From: Pelagibacteraceae bacterium AG-390-A02
GTDB lineage: Bacteria; Pseudomonadota; Alphaproteobacteria; Pelagibacterales; Pelagibacteraceae
Assembly (NCBI GenBank): GCA_003278165.1
Contig: QCGU01000005.1
Coordinates: 1-60,276, forward strand
Length of the DNA: 60,276 bases
Direction of reading: 5' to 3'
The translations under genes were made by a program, and so were the position numbers. Numbering within the stretch: position 1 is the stretch's first letter; every line of letters starts with the position of its first letter. The notes below the pieces were generated by a model. It did no database searches and was not told where the DNA came from. It was given only the letters and a program-made list of their open reading frames with translations. Below are positions 10,260 to 19,270 of the stretch, piece by piece.

Positions 10260-10799
10260 ATGTTCGTACAAACTGAAAAAACGCCAAATCCTAACTCTTT
10301 GAAATTTCTCCCTGGGAAGAAAGTATCAAATAGTGGTCCTTATGAAATCACAAATAAGGATCAGTTAAATAATGAATTGGTTAGAAATATCTTATCAGTT
10401 AATGGGGTTGAGGGTATTTTTTTAGGACAGGATTTTATTTCAGTAAATAAAAATGAAGAAATTAAATGGGACGAAATTAAACATATTGTTATTTCATTAA
10501 TAAACGATTTTTATTTAGACGGTAAAGAATATGTCATTGATGAAAATGAAGAAGAAAAAAATAACAATCTAAGTGAAATTGAGGAAAAAATTGTAAAAAT
10601 TTTAGATCAAAAAATTAGACCTGCTGTTGCGAAAGATGGTGGGGATATAAAATTTAAAGAATTTAAAGATGGAATAGTAAAAGTACAATTACAAGGAAGT
10701 TGCTCAGGTTGTCCAAGTTCGACAATGACTTTAAAGCAAGGAGTGCAAAATCTTCTATGTCACTATCTTCCAGAGGTAAAAGAAGTTGTTGCTATATAA
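10260..10799 (+). CDS. Nfu-type iron-sulfur cluster scaffold/carrier
   Basis: Carries or assembles Fe-S clusters for delivery to apo-proteins. An N-terminal Nfu domain begins with FVQTEKTPNPNSLKFLPG, typical of alphaproteobacterial and mitochondrial NFU1-type proteins, and runs to about residue 90. The C-terminal NifU domain contains IRPAVAKDGGDIKFKEF and the cluster-binding CxxC in GSCSGCPSS (Cys148 and Cys151). The length of 179 residues is usual. It is often annotated NifU family protein; it is not the A-type fusion found in E. coli NfuA. The Bax-like gene begins 6 bases downstream. Confidence 0.92.
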   Translation: MFVQTEKTPNPNSLKFLPGKKVSNSGPYEITNKDQLNNELVRNILSVNGVEGIFLGQDFISVNKNEEIKWDEIKHIVISLINDFYLDGKEYVIDENEEEKNNNLSEIEEKIVKILDQKIRPAVAKDGGDIKFKEFKDGIVKVQLQGSCSGCPSSTMTLKQGVQNLLCHYLPEVKEVVAI

Positions 10800-10805
10800 A
10801 AGTTA

Positions 10806-11873
10806 ATGAACAAAAATTTAATTAAATTTCAATTTAGTAAAAATAAAAGCATAAATTCAATTTCTAGATTTATGCTTAGTGGAATTTTTTTAATTTATTT
10901 TTTTTATGTAACACCTATTTTTATTAATTTTGCTGAAAAAAATTTTAATAATAAAGAATTTACCAACAATTCTAAAAATCTTTTATTAAAAAAACTTAAT
11001 ACAAATAATTTAATAGAAGAAGATATTACAGGTGAAGTAGATGAGATGGATTTACTTTATGATATTTTAGAGGAAAATAATTCAGAAATTAATTTAGTCA
11101 GATATACTACCTCAGAAATTAATTCATTATTTAAGGAAGTAAACTACAATTTAAAAGATGTTAGAGAAAATAAGTTAGTTAAGCCTATCGATATAGGACT
11201 TCTTCCAAACGAATTAAATAATATTTCAAGTTCAAAGAAAAAAAAGGACATGTTTATTAAAATAATTCTCCCATTGATTGTAAAAGAAAATACTAAAATC
11301 AGAATAGATAGAAAAAGACTCTTTACGATTTTAAATAAAAGTAGCAATACTGATATTGAAAAAAAATGGCTTGAGAAAAAATTTAAACAATATGGTGTTA
11401 GGCAAAATGATTTTTCATCTTTAAAGGTAAGAATGGATGAAATTCCAGCTTCTTTGGCAATTGCACAAGCAGCAAAAGAAACAGGTTGGGGAACTTCAAG
11501 ATTTGCTAGAAAAGGAAATGCTTTATTCGGTCAATGGACTTGGTCAGGCGAAGGTTTAAAACCTAAAGAAGCTGAGAAAGGCGAAACTCATAAAGTGATG
11601 AAATTTAATAGTTTACAATTATCTGTGAGAGCATATTTAAGGAATTTAAATACTCATAAATCCTACATAAATTTAAGAAAAGCTAGGAGTGAGTTGAGAA
11701 GTAATGAAAAACCACTTGATAGCTTAGTTTTATCTAAATATTTAGATAAATATGCAGAAACAGGAAGTCAATATATCGAAGTACTCCAAAAAATAATTAA
11801 TCAAAATAAATTGAAAGATTTTGATGAGGCAAGATTGTTGCCATCTAGTAAGGATTTAGAAAGTTTAATTTAA
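10806..11873 (+). CDS. Bax-like N-acetylglucosaminidase-family protein
   Basis: Probably a membrane-anchored peptidoglycan glucosaminidase of the Bax/GH73-like group. Residues 20-38 form one hydrophobic segment (MLSGIFLIYFFYVTPIFINF), placing the rest in the periplasm. After about 150 poorly conserved residues comes the catalytic region. It contains IPASLAIAQAAKETGWGTSR, with Glu225 as likely catalytic acid, then GNALFGQWTWSGEG, FNSLQLSVRAYLRNLNTH, and YAETGSQYIEVLQKII at the end. The family's biological role is poorly known. Its stop codon interlocks with that of the opposing deacetylase gene (TTAA). Confidence 0.85.
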   Translation: MNKNLIKFQFSKNKSINSISRFMLSGIFLIYFFYVTPIFINFAEKNFNNKEFTNNSKNLLLKKLNTNNLIEEDITGEVDEMDLLYDILEENNSEINLVRYTTSEINSLFKEVNYNLKDVRENKLVKPIDIGLLPNELNNISSSKKKKDMFIKIILPLIVKENTKIRIDRKRLFTILNKSSNTDIEKKWLEKKFKQYGVRQNDFSSLKVRMDEIPASLAIAQAAKETGWGTSRFARKGNALFGQWTWSGEGLKPKEAEKGETHKVMKFNSLQLSVRAYLRNLNTHKSYINLRKARSELRSNEKPLDSLVLSKYLDKYAETGSQYIEVLQKIINQNKLKDFDEARLLPSSKDLESLI

Positions 11874-12931
11874 TTTGTCTTGATAGGAAATTGAACTCCA
11901 AACCATCTCCATTTACCATTATCGTTTAAAGAACAGTTTATCCTACCTCTTCTAGGTTTAAATGGCTCTCTAAATTCAATAGTTAAGATTTGATTAGAAA
12001 AATTAGTTTTAGATTTGTCCCACTTGTCTCCCTCGTTGGAATAACAAGTAATGTTACTTAAATTTTTTTGTTCTTTAAAAAATTCAACTTTAAAATTTGG
12101 TGGATTATCATTTATTGTAAGTTGTTTTTCACTTGGAGATAAACTTTTATATTCTAAAGGATAGTAATTAATTATGGATTTAAATCTTTTAAGCTCTCCA
12201 TATTTTTCATTTATTGGAAATCTTGGCAATTCAAATTTGTTTTTATTAAGATCAATAACCCCAGAATGTTGACCAAATGCGTATTTAAAGTTTTTAGAGA
12301 TATAATCTCTCATAAATTTAGAATATTCGCCAAATGGATAAGAGAATAGATCAGGTATATAATTAAGTTCCTGTTTAAAAATTTTATTTGCAGTCTCAAT
12401 ATCTAAAATGAAATTTTCTTCAGTTTCTTCTACTAGATATTCGTGGCTATGTGAATGATGTCCAATTAAAGAAAAATCAACTTCATCAATTTCTCTAATT
12501 TGATCCCAGGTCATGTAACCTTTTTTCCCCACTGGTTCTGTTGAAACAAAAAGTATAAATGGAATTTTGTTATCTCTCAAATATGGCCAAGCTTCATTGT
12601 AAAATGATTCAAATGCATCATCAATCGTTATCAAAACTTCTTTTTCTGATTTTGAAGTTTTAAATTTTAAATCAAATTCATTAGGATTAAGAAAATTATA
12701 TTTAGAATTTTTAACAATTTCTAAGTGCTTTTTAAATATCTCCATATTAATATTAGTTGATGGGTATTTATGTTCATTAAAACGATGATACATTATTGAT
12801 AAAATCCCATTATCTTCTGAATAATATTTGATATTATTTTCATCTGATTTAGAACTAAAACTAAAAAGTAAAGATAAAATGAGTAAACTTATAATTGATG
12901 TAGCTGGAGATAAAATTTTTTTAATGATCAT
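11870..12931 (-). CDS. Secreted polysaccharide deacetylase (NodB domain)
   Basis: Predicted carbohydrate esterase family 4 protein acting on an envelope or extracellular polysaccharide. The N-terminus (MIIKKILSPATSIISLLI, then LSLLFSFSS) is a signal peptide. NodB motifs follow: LITIDDAFES with the metal/catalytic Asp pair, and IGHHSHSHEYL with the metal-binding HxxxH pattern, then DLFSYPFGEYS. Beyond about residue 240 a C-terminal extension of unknown role contains two Cys (NITCYSNE, INCSLND) that could pair in the periplasm. The first 53 bases of the gene overlap divergently with tsaB; no later Met would keep the signal peptide and motif, so this overlap looks real. Confidence 0.85.
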   Translation of the reverse strand: MIIKKILSPATSIISLLILSLLFSFSSKSDENNIKYYSEDNGILSIMYHRFNEHKYPSTNINMEIFKKHLEIVKNSKYNFLNPNEFDLKFKTSKSEKEVLITIDDAFESFYNEAWPYLRDNKIPFILFVSTEPVGKKGYMTWDQIREIDEVDFSLIGHHSHSHEYLVEETEENFILDIETANKIFKQELNYIPDLFSYPFGEYSKFMRDYISKNFKYAFGQHSGVIDLNKNKFELPRFPINEKYGELKRFKSIINYYPLEYKSLSPSEKQLTINDNPPNFKVEFFKEQKNLSNITCYSNEGDKWDKSKTNFSNQILTIEFREPFKPRRGRINCSLNDNGKWRWFGVQFPIKTN

Positions 12932-13265
12932 AGCTAATGATCATATTTACAATATTACTCATGAGAATACTAAAATAAATTACGAAAAATTGACTCTGAT
13001 AATAAAAGAATTTTTAGAATTAAATAAACTTGAATTGATGGATATTAACAAAATATACATTAACAGAGGTCCAGGAAGTTTTGCGGGGATTAGAAATTCT
13101 ATTTCTGTTGTAAAGGCTCTAAAATTAGCAAAAAATATTGATTATTATTGTTATAGTCTAGAAGATTTTAAAGGTGAAAAAGATGTAAAATATGAAAATA
13201 TTCCTTATTTGTGCGGTAAATTTAAAATTAAAAAAAATTTGATTAACCCTATTTATATAAGTTAA
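12879..13265 (+). CDS. tsaB: TsaB-like tRNA t6A biosynthesis protein, short form
   Basis: TsaB partners TsaD in making N6-threonylcarbamoyladenosine at tRNA position 37. I start at the Met at 12879 (MSKLIIDVAG), which aligns with the usual beginning; the longer frame adds 17 polar residues without family character. The diagnostic motif RGPGSFAGIRNSISVVKALK is present. The protein ends at 128 residues with LINPIYIS, whereas TsaB is normally about 200-230, so the second ASKHA lobe is missing. The stop is followed after 9 bases by fur, so there is no hidden downstream frame. rimI, often next to tsaB, is absent. Confidence 0.82.
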   Translation: MSKLIIDVAGDKIFLMIIANDHIYNITHENTKINYEKLTLIIKEFLELNKLELMDINKIYINRGPGSFAGIRNSISVVKALKLAKNIDYYCYSLEDFKGEKDVKYENIPYLCGKFKIKKNLINPIYIS

Positions 13266-13274
13266 AATTAAATT

Positions 13275-13685
13275 ATGTCTGAAACAATTGAACAAAAATG
13301 TTTAGCAAAAGGTGTGAAATTGACAGATCAGAGAAAAGTAATTGCTCAGGTCATGTCTCAGTCTACTGATCATCCTGATGTTGATGAACTTTACAATAGA
13401 GTTTCAAAGATAGATAATAAAATAAGTATTGCTACAGTCTACAGAACAGTAAAATTATTTGAAGAGTCTGGAATACTTACTAAGCATGAGTTTAAAGGTG
13501 GAAAGGCTAGGTATGAAGAGCTCAATGAGGGGCATCATGACCATTTAATAGATGTGAAGTCAGGTGAAATAATAGAATTTGTTGATGAAGAAATCGAAAA
13601 ACTTCAAAAAAAAGTAGCAGATAAATATGGGTATACTTTAGTTGACCATAAGCTTGAACTTTATGGGATAAAAAAAAAATCCTAG
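13275..13685 (+). CDS. fur: Fur-family metal-dependent repressor (Fur/Mur)
   Basis: Metal-sensing transcription regulator. The winged-helix part includes KLTDQRKVIAQVM, HPDVDELYNRV and ISIATVYRTVKLFEESGIL (recognition helix). The metal-binding part has HHDH at residues 87-90 followed by LIDVKSGEIIEF, and the C-terminal DHKLELYGI. No CxxC pairs are present, so the structural zinc site of some Fur proteins is absent; this fits alphaproteobacterial Fur/Mur, which in several relatives responds to manganese rather than iron. Which metal applies here cannot be read from the sequence. It sits between tsaB and miaB with gaps of 9 and 6 bases. Confidence 0.9.
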   Translation: MSETIEQKCLAKGVKLTDQRKVIAQVMSQSTDHPDVDELYNRVSKIDNKISIATVYRTVKLFEESGILTKHEFKGGKARYEELNEGHHDHLIDVKSGEIIEFVDEEIEKLQKKVADKYGYTLVDHKLELYGIKKKS

Positions 13686-13691
13686 ATTAGA

Positions 13692-15017
13692 ATGCAAAAA
13701 ATTTTCATAAAAACCTTTGGTTGTCAAATGAATGAATATGACTCGAATAGAATTTTTGATTCTGTAAAAAAAATTGGCTATCAAAAAAGCGAAAATCTAG
13801 AAGAGGCAGACTGTTATTTATTAAACACATGTCACATTAGAGATAAAGCAAAAGAAAAAGTTTACTCTGAAATAGGAAGAGTGAAAAAAAGTTTTAGAGC
13901 CAAAAAAAAACCACTAATAATAATTGCAGGATGTGTTGCTCAAGCAGAAAATCAAGAGATGCTTAAACGTGAGCCTTATATAGATTTAGTAATTGGCCCT
14001 CAAGCCTATCATAAGATTAATGAAACAATTTTGGATCATATTGAAAAAAGAAAAAAAATTGAACAAACAGATTTTGATGCTGTTTCAAAATTTAAATATT
14101 TTAGTAAAATAAAGAATGAGGCAGGTAAGGTTTCTTCTTTTTTAACTATTCAAGAAGGGTGTGATAAGTTTTGTCATTTTTGTGTGGTTCCATATACTCG
14201 TGGACCAGAATATTCTAGACCATTCAATCAAATAATTGAGGAAGCAAATTATTTGTCAGATCAAGGAGCAAAAGAAATCACACTTTTAGGACAAAATGTA
14301 AATGCTTATGATGATAATGGTAAAAGATTATCAAACTTAATTTTAGAAATTGAAAAGATTAAGGAGATAAAAAGAATTAGATACACAACTTCGCACCCAA
14401 AAGATATGACTGATGATTTAATTGAAGCATATAAAGTTTCTAAAAAGTTAATGCCTTTAGTCCATCTTCCAGTTCAGAGTGGATCCGATAGGATTTTAAA
14501 GTTGATGAATAGAAAACATAAAATAGATCATTATTTAAGAGTTTATGATAAATTGAAAAAAATTAATCAATCAATTGAATTTTCAAGTGATTTTATCATT
14601 GGTTATCCAGGAGAAAATGAGGAAGACTTTCAAAGTACAGTTAATTTAATTAAGAAAGTTAATTTTATAAATTCTTATTCATTTATTTTTAGCCCGAGGC
14701 CTGGGACTAAGGCAGAAGGATTAGATTTAATTGATAAAAAAATTTCAATGAACAGGTTGGAATCTATTCAAAATTTACTATCTGAAAACCAAACTCAAAT
14801 GAACAAAAAATTAGAAAATAGAACAATTAATATTTTGGTTGAAAATTTAACTGAAGATAAATCTAAAGCTTTTGGTAGATCTGAATATATGACATCGGTA
14901 ATTTTTAATGGTAAAAGAGAACATATTGGAAAAATTGTGCAAGTAAAAATCACAAATAGTAATAGAAGCACATTGTTTGGAGAATTGTTAAGTAACCCTG
15001 ATCAAAAGGTGGCGTAA
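13692..15017 (+). CDS. miaB: tRNA i6A37 methylthiotransferase MiaB
   Basis: Radical-SAM enzyme that adds a methylthio group to isopentenyl-adenosine 37 of tRNAs. The N-terminal MTTase domain holds three cluster cysteines in TFGCQMNEYDS, LLNTCHIRDKAKEK and IAGCVAQAE. The radical-SAM signature CxxxCxxC is in IQEGCDKFCHFCVVPYTRG. Later motifs are LLGQNVNAYDD, VHLPVQSGSDRILKLMNR and SSDFIIGYPGE, followed by a C-terminal TRAM domain. The 441 residues are typical. It is upstream of phoH-ybeY-lnt, a conserved bacterial gene order. Confidence 0.97.
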   Translation: MQKIFIKTFGCQMNEYDSNRIFDSVKKIGYQKSENLEEADCYLLNTCHIRDKAKEKVYSEIGRVKKSFRAKKKPLIIIAGCVAQAENQEMLKREPYIDLVIGPQAYHKINETILDHIEKRKKIEQTDFDAVSKFKYFSKIKNEAGKVSSFLTIQEGCDKFCHFCVVPYTRGPEYSRPFNQIIEEANYLSDQGAKEITLLGQNVNAYDDNGKRLSNLILEIEKIKEIKRIRYTTSHPKDMTDDLIEAYKVSKKLMPLVHLPVQSGSDRILKLMNRKHKIDHYLRVYDKLKKINQSIEFSSDFIIGYPGENEEDFQSTVNLIKKVNFINSYSFIFSPRPGTKAEGLDLIDKKISMNRLESIQNLLSENQTQMNKKLENRTINILVENLTEDKSKAFGRSEYMTSVIFNGKREHIGKIVQVKITNSNRSTLFGELLSNPDQKVA

Positions 15018-15020
15018 TTT

Positions 15021-15236
15021 TTGAATAATACAATTAAAAAAAATATCGATACTACTTTAAAATTTGTTTACTCAGACAACAACTCATTAAGTGTAATATT
15101 TCATAACAATGATTTACTAATGGGTGTTGCGGGTGAATTTAACAAAAATCTTAAAGAATTAGAGAAAATGACTAACTCTAGTTTGTATTCTAGAGGAAAT
15201 TCAATAATGATTAAATCAAACCCACAAAAAAAATGA
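15021..15236 (+). CDS. N-terminal part of PhoH (split by a frameshift)
   Basis: This 71-codon frame begins with TTG three bases after miaB and ends at TGA (15234-15236). Its content (LLMGVAGEFNKNLKELEKMT and SLYSRGNSIMIKSNP) matches the KH-like N-terminal domain that precedes the ATPase in full-length PhoH/YbeZ proteins. At the end is a run of eight A (15226-15233). If one A is removed, reading continues as NELIKNAIQFLTNQFINNG, then SIENKDLISSVDQF, straight into the ATPase frame at 15331 without a stop. I therefore regard this and the next entry as one gene of about 331 codons, broken by a mutation, a sequence error, or a slippage site. Confidence 0.8.
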   Translation: MNNTIKKNIDTTLKFVYSDNNSLSVIFHNNDLLMGVAGEFNKNLKELEKMTNSSLYSRGNSIMIKSNPQKK

Positions 15237-15330
15237 ATTAATAAAAAATGCAATTCAATTTTTAACCAATCAATTTATAAATAATGGTTCAATTGAAAAT
15301 AAAGATCTGATTTCATCAGTTGACCAATTT

Positions 15331-16017
15331 ATGATTAAAGAGAAAGTTAAAAATAACAATGTAACTGATATTATAAAAACACCAAAAAAATCAATTATTC
15401 CTAGATCAGAAAAACAAAAAAGCTATGTAAGAGCTTTAAGAGAAAGTGATATTATAATCTCAGCCGGACCAGCTGGAACAGGAAAAACTTTTTTAGCTGT
15501 AGCTGTTGGTTTGACTATGTTGTTAGAAAAAAAAATAGAGAGAATTATTCTTTCTAGACCTGCTGTTGAAGCAGGAGAGAGACTTGGTTTTTTACCTGGA
15601 GATATGAAAGAAAAAGTAGATCCATATTTAAGACCTTTATATGACTCATTGTATGATTTATTTGATTTTGAAAAGATACAAAGAATGATTGAAATTGGTG
15701 ACATTGAAATTGCTCCTCTTGCATTTATGAGAGGTAGAACTCTCAAAAATTCTTTCGCAATATTAGATGAAGCGCAAAATGCTACAGATACACAAATAAA
15801 AATGTTTTTAACAAGAATCGGTGAAAATTCAAAAATAGTAGTTAATGGGGATCCTACTCAGATAGATCTACCCAACAAAAGTATGTCAGGATTAGTTAGA
15901 TCAAAAGAATTATTGGGGCACTTAAATGAAATTTCAGTTGTAGACTTTGATCATTCAGATGTAGTTAGACATCCACTGGTTTCAAAAATTGTAAAAGCCT
16001 ACTCTAAACATGATTAA
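15331..16017 (+). CDS. phoH: PhoH-family ATPase (YbeZ-like), main part
   Basis: RNA-associated P-loop ATPase, usually functioning with the RNase YbeY encoded next. The Walker A is SAGPAGTGKTFLAVAVGLTM. Further motifs are ILSRPAVEAGERLGFLPGDM, KVDPYLRPLYDSLYDL, APLAFMRGRTLKNSFAILDE (Walker B), and FLTRIGENSKIVVNGDPTQI, ending with DVVRHPLVSKIVKAY. The ATG at 15331 is only the first Met in this frame. The frame itself is open back to the A8 tract near 15233 and encodes plausible PhoH sequence there, so the true protein probably starts at 15021. The 3' end overlaps ybeY by 8 bases. Confidence 0.93.
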   Translation: MIKEKVKNNNVTDIIKTPKKSIIPRSEKQKSYVRALRESDIIISAGPAGTGKTFLAVAVGLTMLLEKKIERIILSRPAVEAGERLGFLPGDMKEKVDPYLRPLYDSLYDLFDFEKIQRMIEIGDIEIAPLAFMRGRTLKNSFAILDEAQNATDTQIKMFLTRIGENSKIVVNGDPTQIDLPNKSMSGLVRSKELLGHLNEISVVDFDHSDVVRHPLVSKIVKAYSKHD

Positions 16018-16471
16018 TTTAAATGTCTTCTCAGAAGAGAAGGCTTGGTCTAAAAAACTTAATAAAAAGGATTTTTTTTTTAAAAATATTTGTAATTCTT
16101 TTCCAAAAAAATATAAATTTTTGAATAAAAAAATAAGTTTATCTTTACTTCTTTCAAATAATAGAAAAATTAAAATTTTAAATAGAAAATTTAGAAATAA
16201 AAATATATCTACTGATGTTTTATCTTTCCCATCAAGCAAAAAATTAAAAATATCAAAACAAACTTACTTGGGAGATATAATTATTAGTTTTAATTTTATG
16301 AATAAACCAAAATCACAAACAGATAGAGAATTTAAAGAAAAAATAATTAAAACATTTATTCATGGTTTTTTGCACTTGTTAGGATTTGATCATGTAAAAA
16401 ATAAAGATTATTTAAAAATGTTAAAAGAAGAAGAAAAAATCTATAAATCAGTTATCTCAAAAATTAAGTAA
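16010..16471 (+). CDS. ybeY: Endoribonuclease YbeY
   Basis: Zinc-dependent RNase needed for 16S rRNA 3' maturation and ribosome quality control. The metal-binding signature is intact near the C-terminus: FIHGFLHLLGFDHV, the three-His pattern HxxxHxxxxxH. Upstream are the family elements LNRKFRNKNISTDVLSFP and YLGDIIISF. The 153 residues are normal. It overlaps the phoH end by 8 bases and lnt starts one base after its stop, giving a tight phoH-ybeY-lnt unit. Confidence 0.95.
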   Translation: MINLNVFSEEKAWSKKLNKKDFFFKNICNSFPKKYKFLNKKISLSLLLSNNRKIKILNRKFRNKNISTDVLSFPSSKKLKISKQTYLGDIIISFNFMNKPKSQTDREFKEKIIKTFIHGFLHLLGFDHVKNKDYLKMLKEEEKIYKSVISKIK

Positions 16472-16472
16472 A

Positions 16473-18011
16473 TTGAAAAAAAATTTATATATAGATGTAG
16501 TTTATTTATTGTTTCTTGGAGCAGTAACTTCTTTAAGTTTACCACCGTTTAATTTGTTAATAATTAATTTTCTATCCTTTAGTTTGTTGTTTATTTTTTT
16601 ATTAAAAAAAAAAAATAACAGTCACAAAGTGTTTTTTTTCTATGGCTGGTTATTTGGATTTGGATATTTTTTAACAAATATATATTGGATATCTATTTCA
16701 TTAATGTTTGATGAAAATTTTAAATTTTTAATACCATTTGCGCTAATTTTAATCCCGTCTTTCCTTGCATTATTTTATGGTATTATTTGTTATTTGTTTG
16801 TTTTTTTTAAACCAAATAAAACTTTAAGTTCAATTTTTTTATTTTCTCTAATTTTTGCTGTTGTAGAATTTATAAGAGGTTCAATTTTATCAGGATTTCC
16901 CTGGAACTTAATTGCATATAGTTTTTCAAATCATTTACAAATTCTAAGTATAACATCTTTAATAGGCACATATTCTTTAAACTTATTTTGTATAACTTTG
17001 TTCCTAAGTCCTGCACTTTTCATTTTACGGAATGATAAAAAAGATTTAATTTTCTGCCTAGTTTTACCTTTAACATTTTTATTATTTTACTTCTTTGGAT
17101 ATTCAAATAAGCAGGATTTTTTCAATAGTGAAGTTGAAAAACTTGATTATAAAATAAGATTAGTCAGTACAGATATTTCTTTGGATAGGTTTTATTCAGG
17201 AGAGGGGCCTTTATCAACTATAGAAGATATCATAAATATTAGTTCACCAAATAAGAAAGAAAAAACAATTTTCATTTGGCCAGAAGGTATATTGCCTGGT
17301 ATTTCTCAGGACCAAATTAAAAGTTATGATTATTTATTCAATGAAAGTTTTAACAAAAATCATTTAATTATTTTAGGAATTAACAATAAATCAAAAGTAA
17401 ATAATCAAGTAGAATATTTCAATTCTTTATCTGTTTATGATCATAATCTTAATTTATTAAATTATTATAATAAAATAAATCTTGTACCGTTTGGCGAATT
17501 TTTACCTATGGAAGATTTATTAAAAAAAGTAGGTCTCAGATCTTTAACTAATAATTATCAGTCCTACTCAAAAGGTCAAAAAAGGGAAATTATAGATTTA
17601 AATCAAAATAATTTTTCTTTAAAATTTTTACCATTAATTTGTTATGAGATAATTTATTCTGGGAAATTATATGAAAATGATGAATTTGATATAATAGTAA
17701 ACATCTCAGAGGATGGATGGTTTGGTCAATCAATAGGACCAGAACAACACTTTGTTCACAGTGTATTTCGAGCTATTGAAAGTGGAAAATATGTAATTAG
17801 GTCAGCTAATAATGGAATAGCTGCGATAGTAAATCCCTTAGGTATTGTTGAAGAAAAAATTAATTTTAAAGAAGTTGGATATGTTGATTTTACAAAAATG
17901 AGGAAAATTCAACCAACAATCTTTTCTAAATACGGGAATAAAATTTTTGGTTTTATAATTTTATTGTATATTTTTTTAATATTTTCATTTAATAGAATTA
18001 AAAATGAGTAA
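16473..18011 (+). CDS. lnt: Apolipoprotein N-acyltransferase
   Basis: Inner-membrane enzyme that adds the third acyl chain to lipoprotein N-termini; likely clients in this window include the DolP-like and LptM lipoproteins. Start codon is TTG, one base after ybeY. The first 200 residues hold about seven membrane helices, with [17 protein letters not shown] as a family motif. The nitrilase domain shows the catalytic Glu in [10 protein letters not shown], the Lys region [12 protein letters not shown], and the Cys in [11 protein letters not shown], then [10 protein letters not shown] and [20 protein letters not shown]. The frame runs intact through an A12 tract at 16604-16615. It overlaps metK by 8 bases. 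Confidence 0.96.
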   Translation: MKKNLYIDVVYLLFLGAVTSLSLPPFNLLIINFLSFSLLFIFLLKKKNNSHKVFFFYGWLFGFGYFLTNIYWISISLMFDENFKFLIPFALILIPSFLALFYGIICYLFVFFKPNKTLSSIFLFSLIFAVVEFIRGSILSGFPWNLIAYSFSNHLQILSITSLIGTYSLNLFCITLFLSPALFILRNDKKDLIFCLVLPLTFLLFYFFGYSNKQDFFNSEVEKLDYKIRLVSTDISLDRFYSGEGPLSTIEDIINISSPNKKEKTIFIWPEGILPGISQDQIKSYDYLFNESFNKNHLIILGINNKSKVNNQVEYFNSLSVYDHNLNLLNYYNKINLVPFGEFLPMEDLLKKVGLRSLTNNYQSYSKGQKREIIDLNQNNFSLKFLPLICYEIIYSGKLYENDEFDIIVNISEDGWFGQSIGPEQHFVHSVFRAIESGKYVIRSANNGIAAIVNPLGIVEEKINFKEVGYVDFTKMRKIQPTIFSKYGNKIFGFIILLYIFLIFSFNRIKNE

Positions 18012-19173
18012 TATAAAAAATTTCCTATTTACAAGTGAGTCAGTTTCAGAAGGACATCCTGATAAAGTATCAGATAGAATTTCTGATATGGTTGTTGATA
18101 GTTACATTTCTGAAGATCCTTATTCAAGAGTTGCTTGTGAAACTTTAACGACAACAAATAAAGTTGTACTTGCAGGTGAAGTAAGAGGACCTGAGATTAA
18201 AAAAGATGATTTAATTGAAAAAGTAAGGAATTGTATAAAAGATATTGGATATGATCAGGAAGGGTTTACTTGGAAAGAAGCAACAAAAATAGAAAGTCAT
18301 TTGCATTCTCAATCTGCTGATATTGCAATGGGTGTAGACTCATCTGGAAATAAAGATGAGGGTGCTGGAGATCAAGGTATAATGTTTGGGTATGCATGTA
18401 ATGAAACAGATGTATTTATGCCTGCACCAATTCATTACTCACATAAAATTTTAAGATTAATGGCTGAGGATAGAAAATCTGGTAAATTAAAAAATATCGA
18501 ACCTGACTCAAAAAGCCAAGTTACATTCGAATATGTTGATGGCAAACCAACTAAAGTAAAATCAGTTGTTATATCATCTCAACATTCATCTGATGTTAAT
18601 CAAGCACAAGTAAGAGATTTATTAAGACCTTATATGTTAAAATCAATTCCAGAAAAATTTCTTAAAGACTTTAATGAGGAAGATTTTTATGTAAATCCAA
18701 CTGGTAATTTCGTAATAGGTGGTCCAGATGGGGACTGTGGATTAACAGGAAGAAAAATTATTGTAGATACCTATGGTGGAGCAGCACCTCATGGAGGAGG
18801 AGCATTTTCAGGTAAGGATCCTACAAAAGTAGATAGATCTGCTGCTTATGCAGCAAGATATATTGCTAAAAATGTTGTTGCTTCAAAAATAGTAGATAAA
18901 TGTTTGATACAATTAGCTTATGCAATAGGAGTTTCAAAACCTTTGTCAATTTATGTTGATTTGTTTGATAATGATTTAGACAAAAATAAATTTATTGTTG
19001 AAAAAATTAATGAAAATTTTGATCTTAGTCCTAGAGGAATTAGAGAAATGTTAAACCTTAATAGACCTATATATGAAAAAACAGCAGCTTACGGTCACTT
19101 TGGTAGAACCTCAGAAGATGATGGATCATTTTCGTGGGAAAAAACTGATAAAATCAACGTTTTTTCTAAATAG
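18004..19173 (+). CDS. metK: S-adenosylmethionine synthetase
   Basis: Makes SAM from methionine and ATP. The signatures are strong: [20 protein letters not shown] at the N-terminus, [32 protein letters not shown], and the phosphate loop [19 protein letters not shown]. The length of 389 residues is normal. Its start lies inside the end of lnt (8-base overlap), so there is no room for a SAM riboswitch directly ahead of it. A hairpin with a T-run follows about 57 bases downstream and may end transcription from this side before nusA. Confidence 0.97.
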   Translation: MSNIKNFLFTSESVSEGHPDKVSDRISDMVVDSYISEDPYSRVACETLTTTNKVVLAGEVRGPEIKKDDLIEKVRNCIKDIGYDQEGFTWKEATKIESHLHSQSADIAMGVDSSGNKDEGAGDQGIMFGYACNETDVFMPAPIHYSHKILRLMAEDRKSGKLKNIEPDSKSQVTFEYVDGKPTKVKSVVISSQHSSDVNQAQVRDLLRPYMLKSIPEKFLKDFNEEDFYVNPTGNFVIGGPDGDCGLTGRKIIVDTYGGAAPHGGGAFSGKDPTKVDRSAAYAARYIAKNVVASKIVDKCLIQLAYAIGVSKPLSIYVDLFDNDLDKNKFIVEKINENFDLSPRGIREMLNLNRPIYEKTAAYGHFGRTSEDDGSFSWEKTDKINVFSK

Positions 19174-19229
19174 TTTCAGTTGAATTAAAAAAAAACTTTA
19201 CTATATTGCCTTTACATTGTTGAATTATC

Positions 19230-19256
19230 AAAATGGGCTCTGGCCCATTTTTTTTT
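19230..19256 (+). terminator. Leader hairpin with T-run before nusA (terminator or attenuator)
   Basis: Bases 19230-19238 and 19243-19251 pair perfectly (arms AAAATGGGC and GCCCATTTT) around the loop TCTG. The 3' arm merges into nine T (19248-19256). This has the form of an intrinsic terminator, but it lies just before the nusA ribosome binding site GGAG (19257-19260) and start (19271). I recall similar hairpins being described ahead of the rimP-nusA operon in proteobacteria, where they may attenuate the operon. Here rimP is absent and the hairpin abuts nusA itself. Confidence 0.8.
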
Positions 19257-19270
19257 GGAGCGGACAAAAA

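Noticed and set aside
17950..18010. SAM riboswitch before metK
   Set aside because: metK starts inside the end of lnt, so no leader exists; no conserved riboswitch core was seen.
19217..19270. Longer NusA start at 19217
   Set aside because: It would translate the leader hairpin (WPIFFW region) and ignores the GGAG site before 19271.
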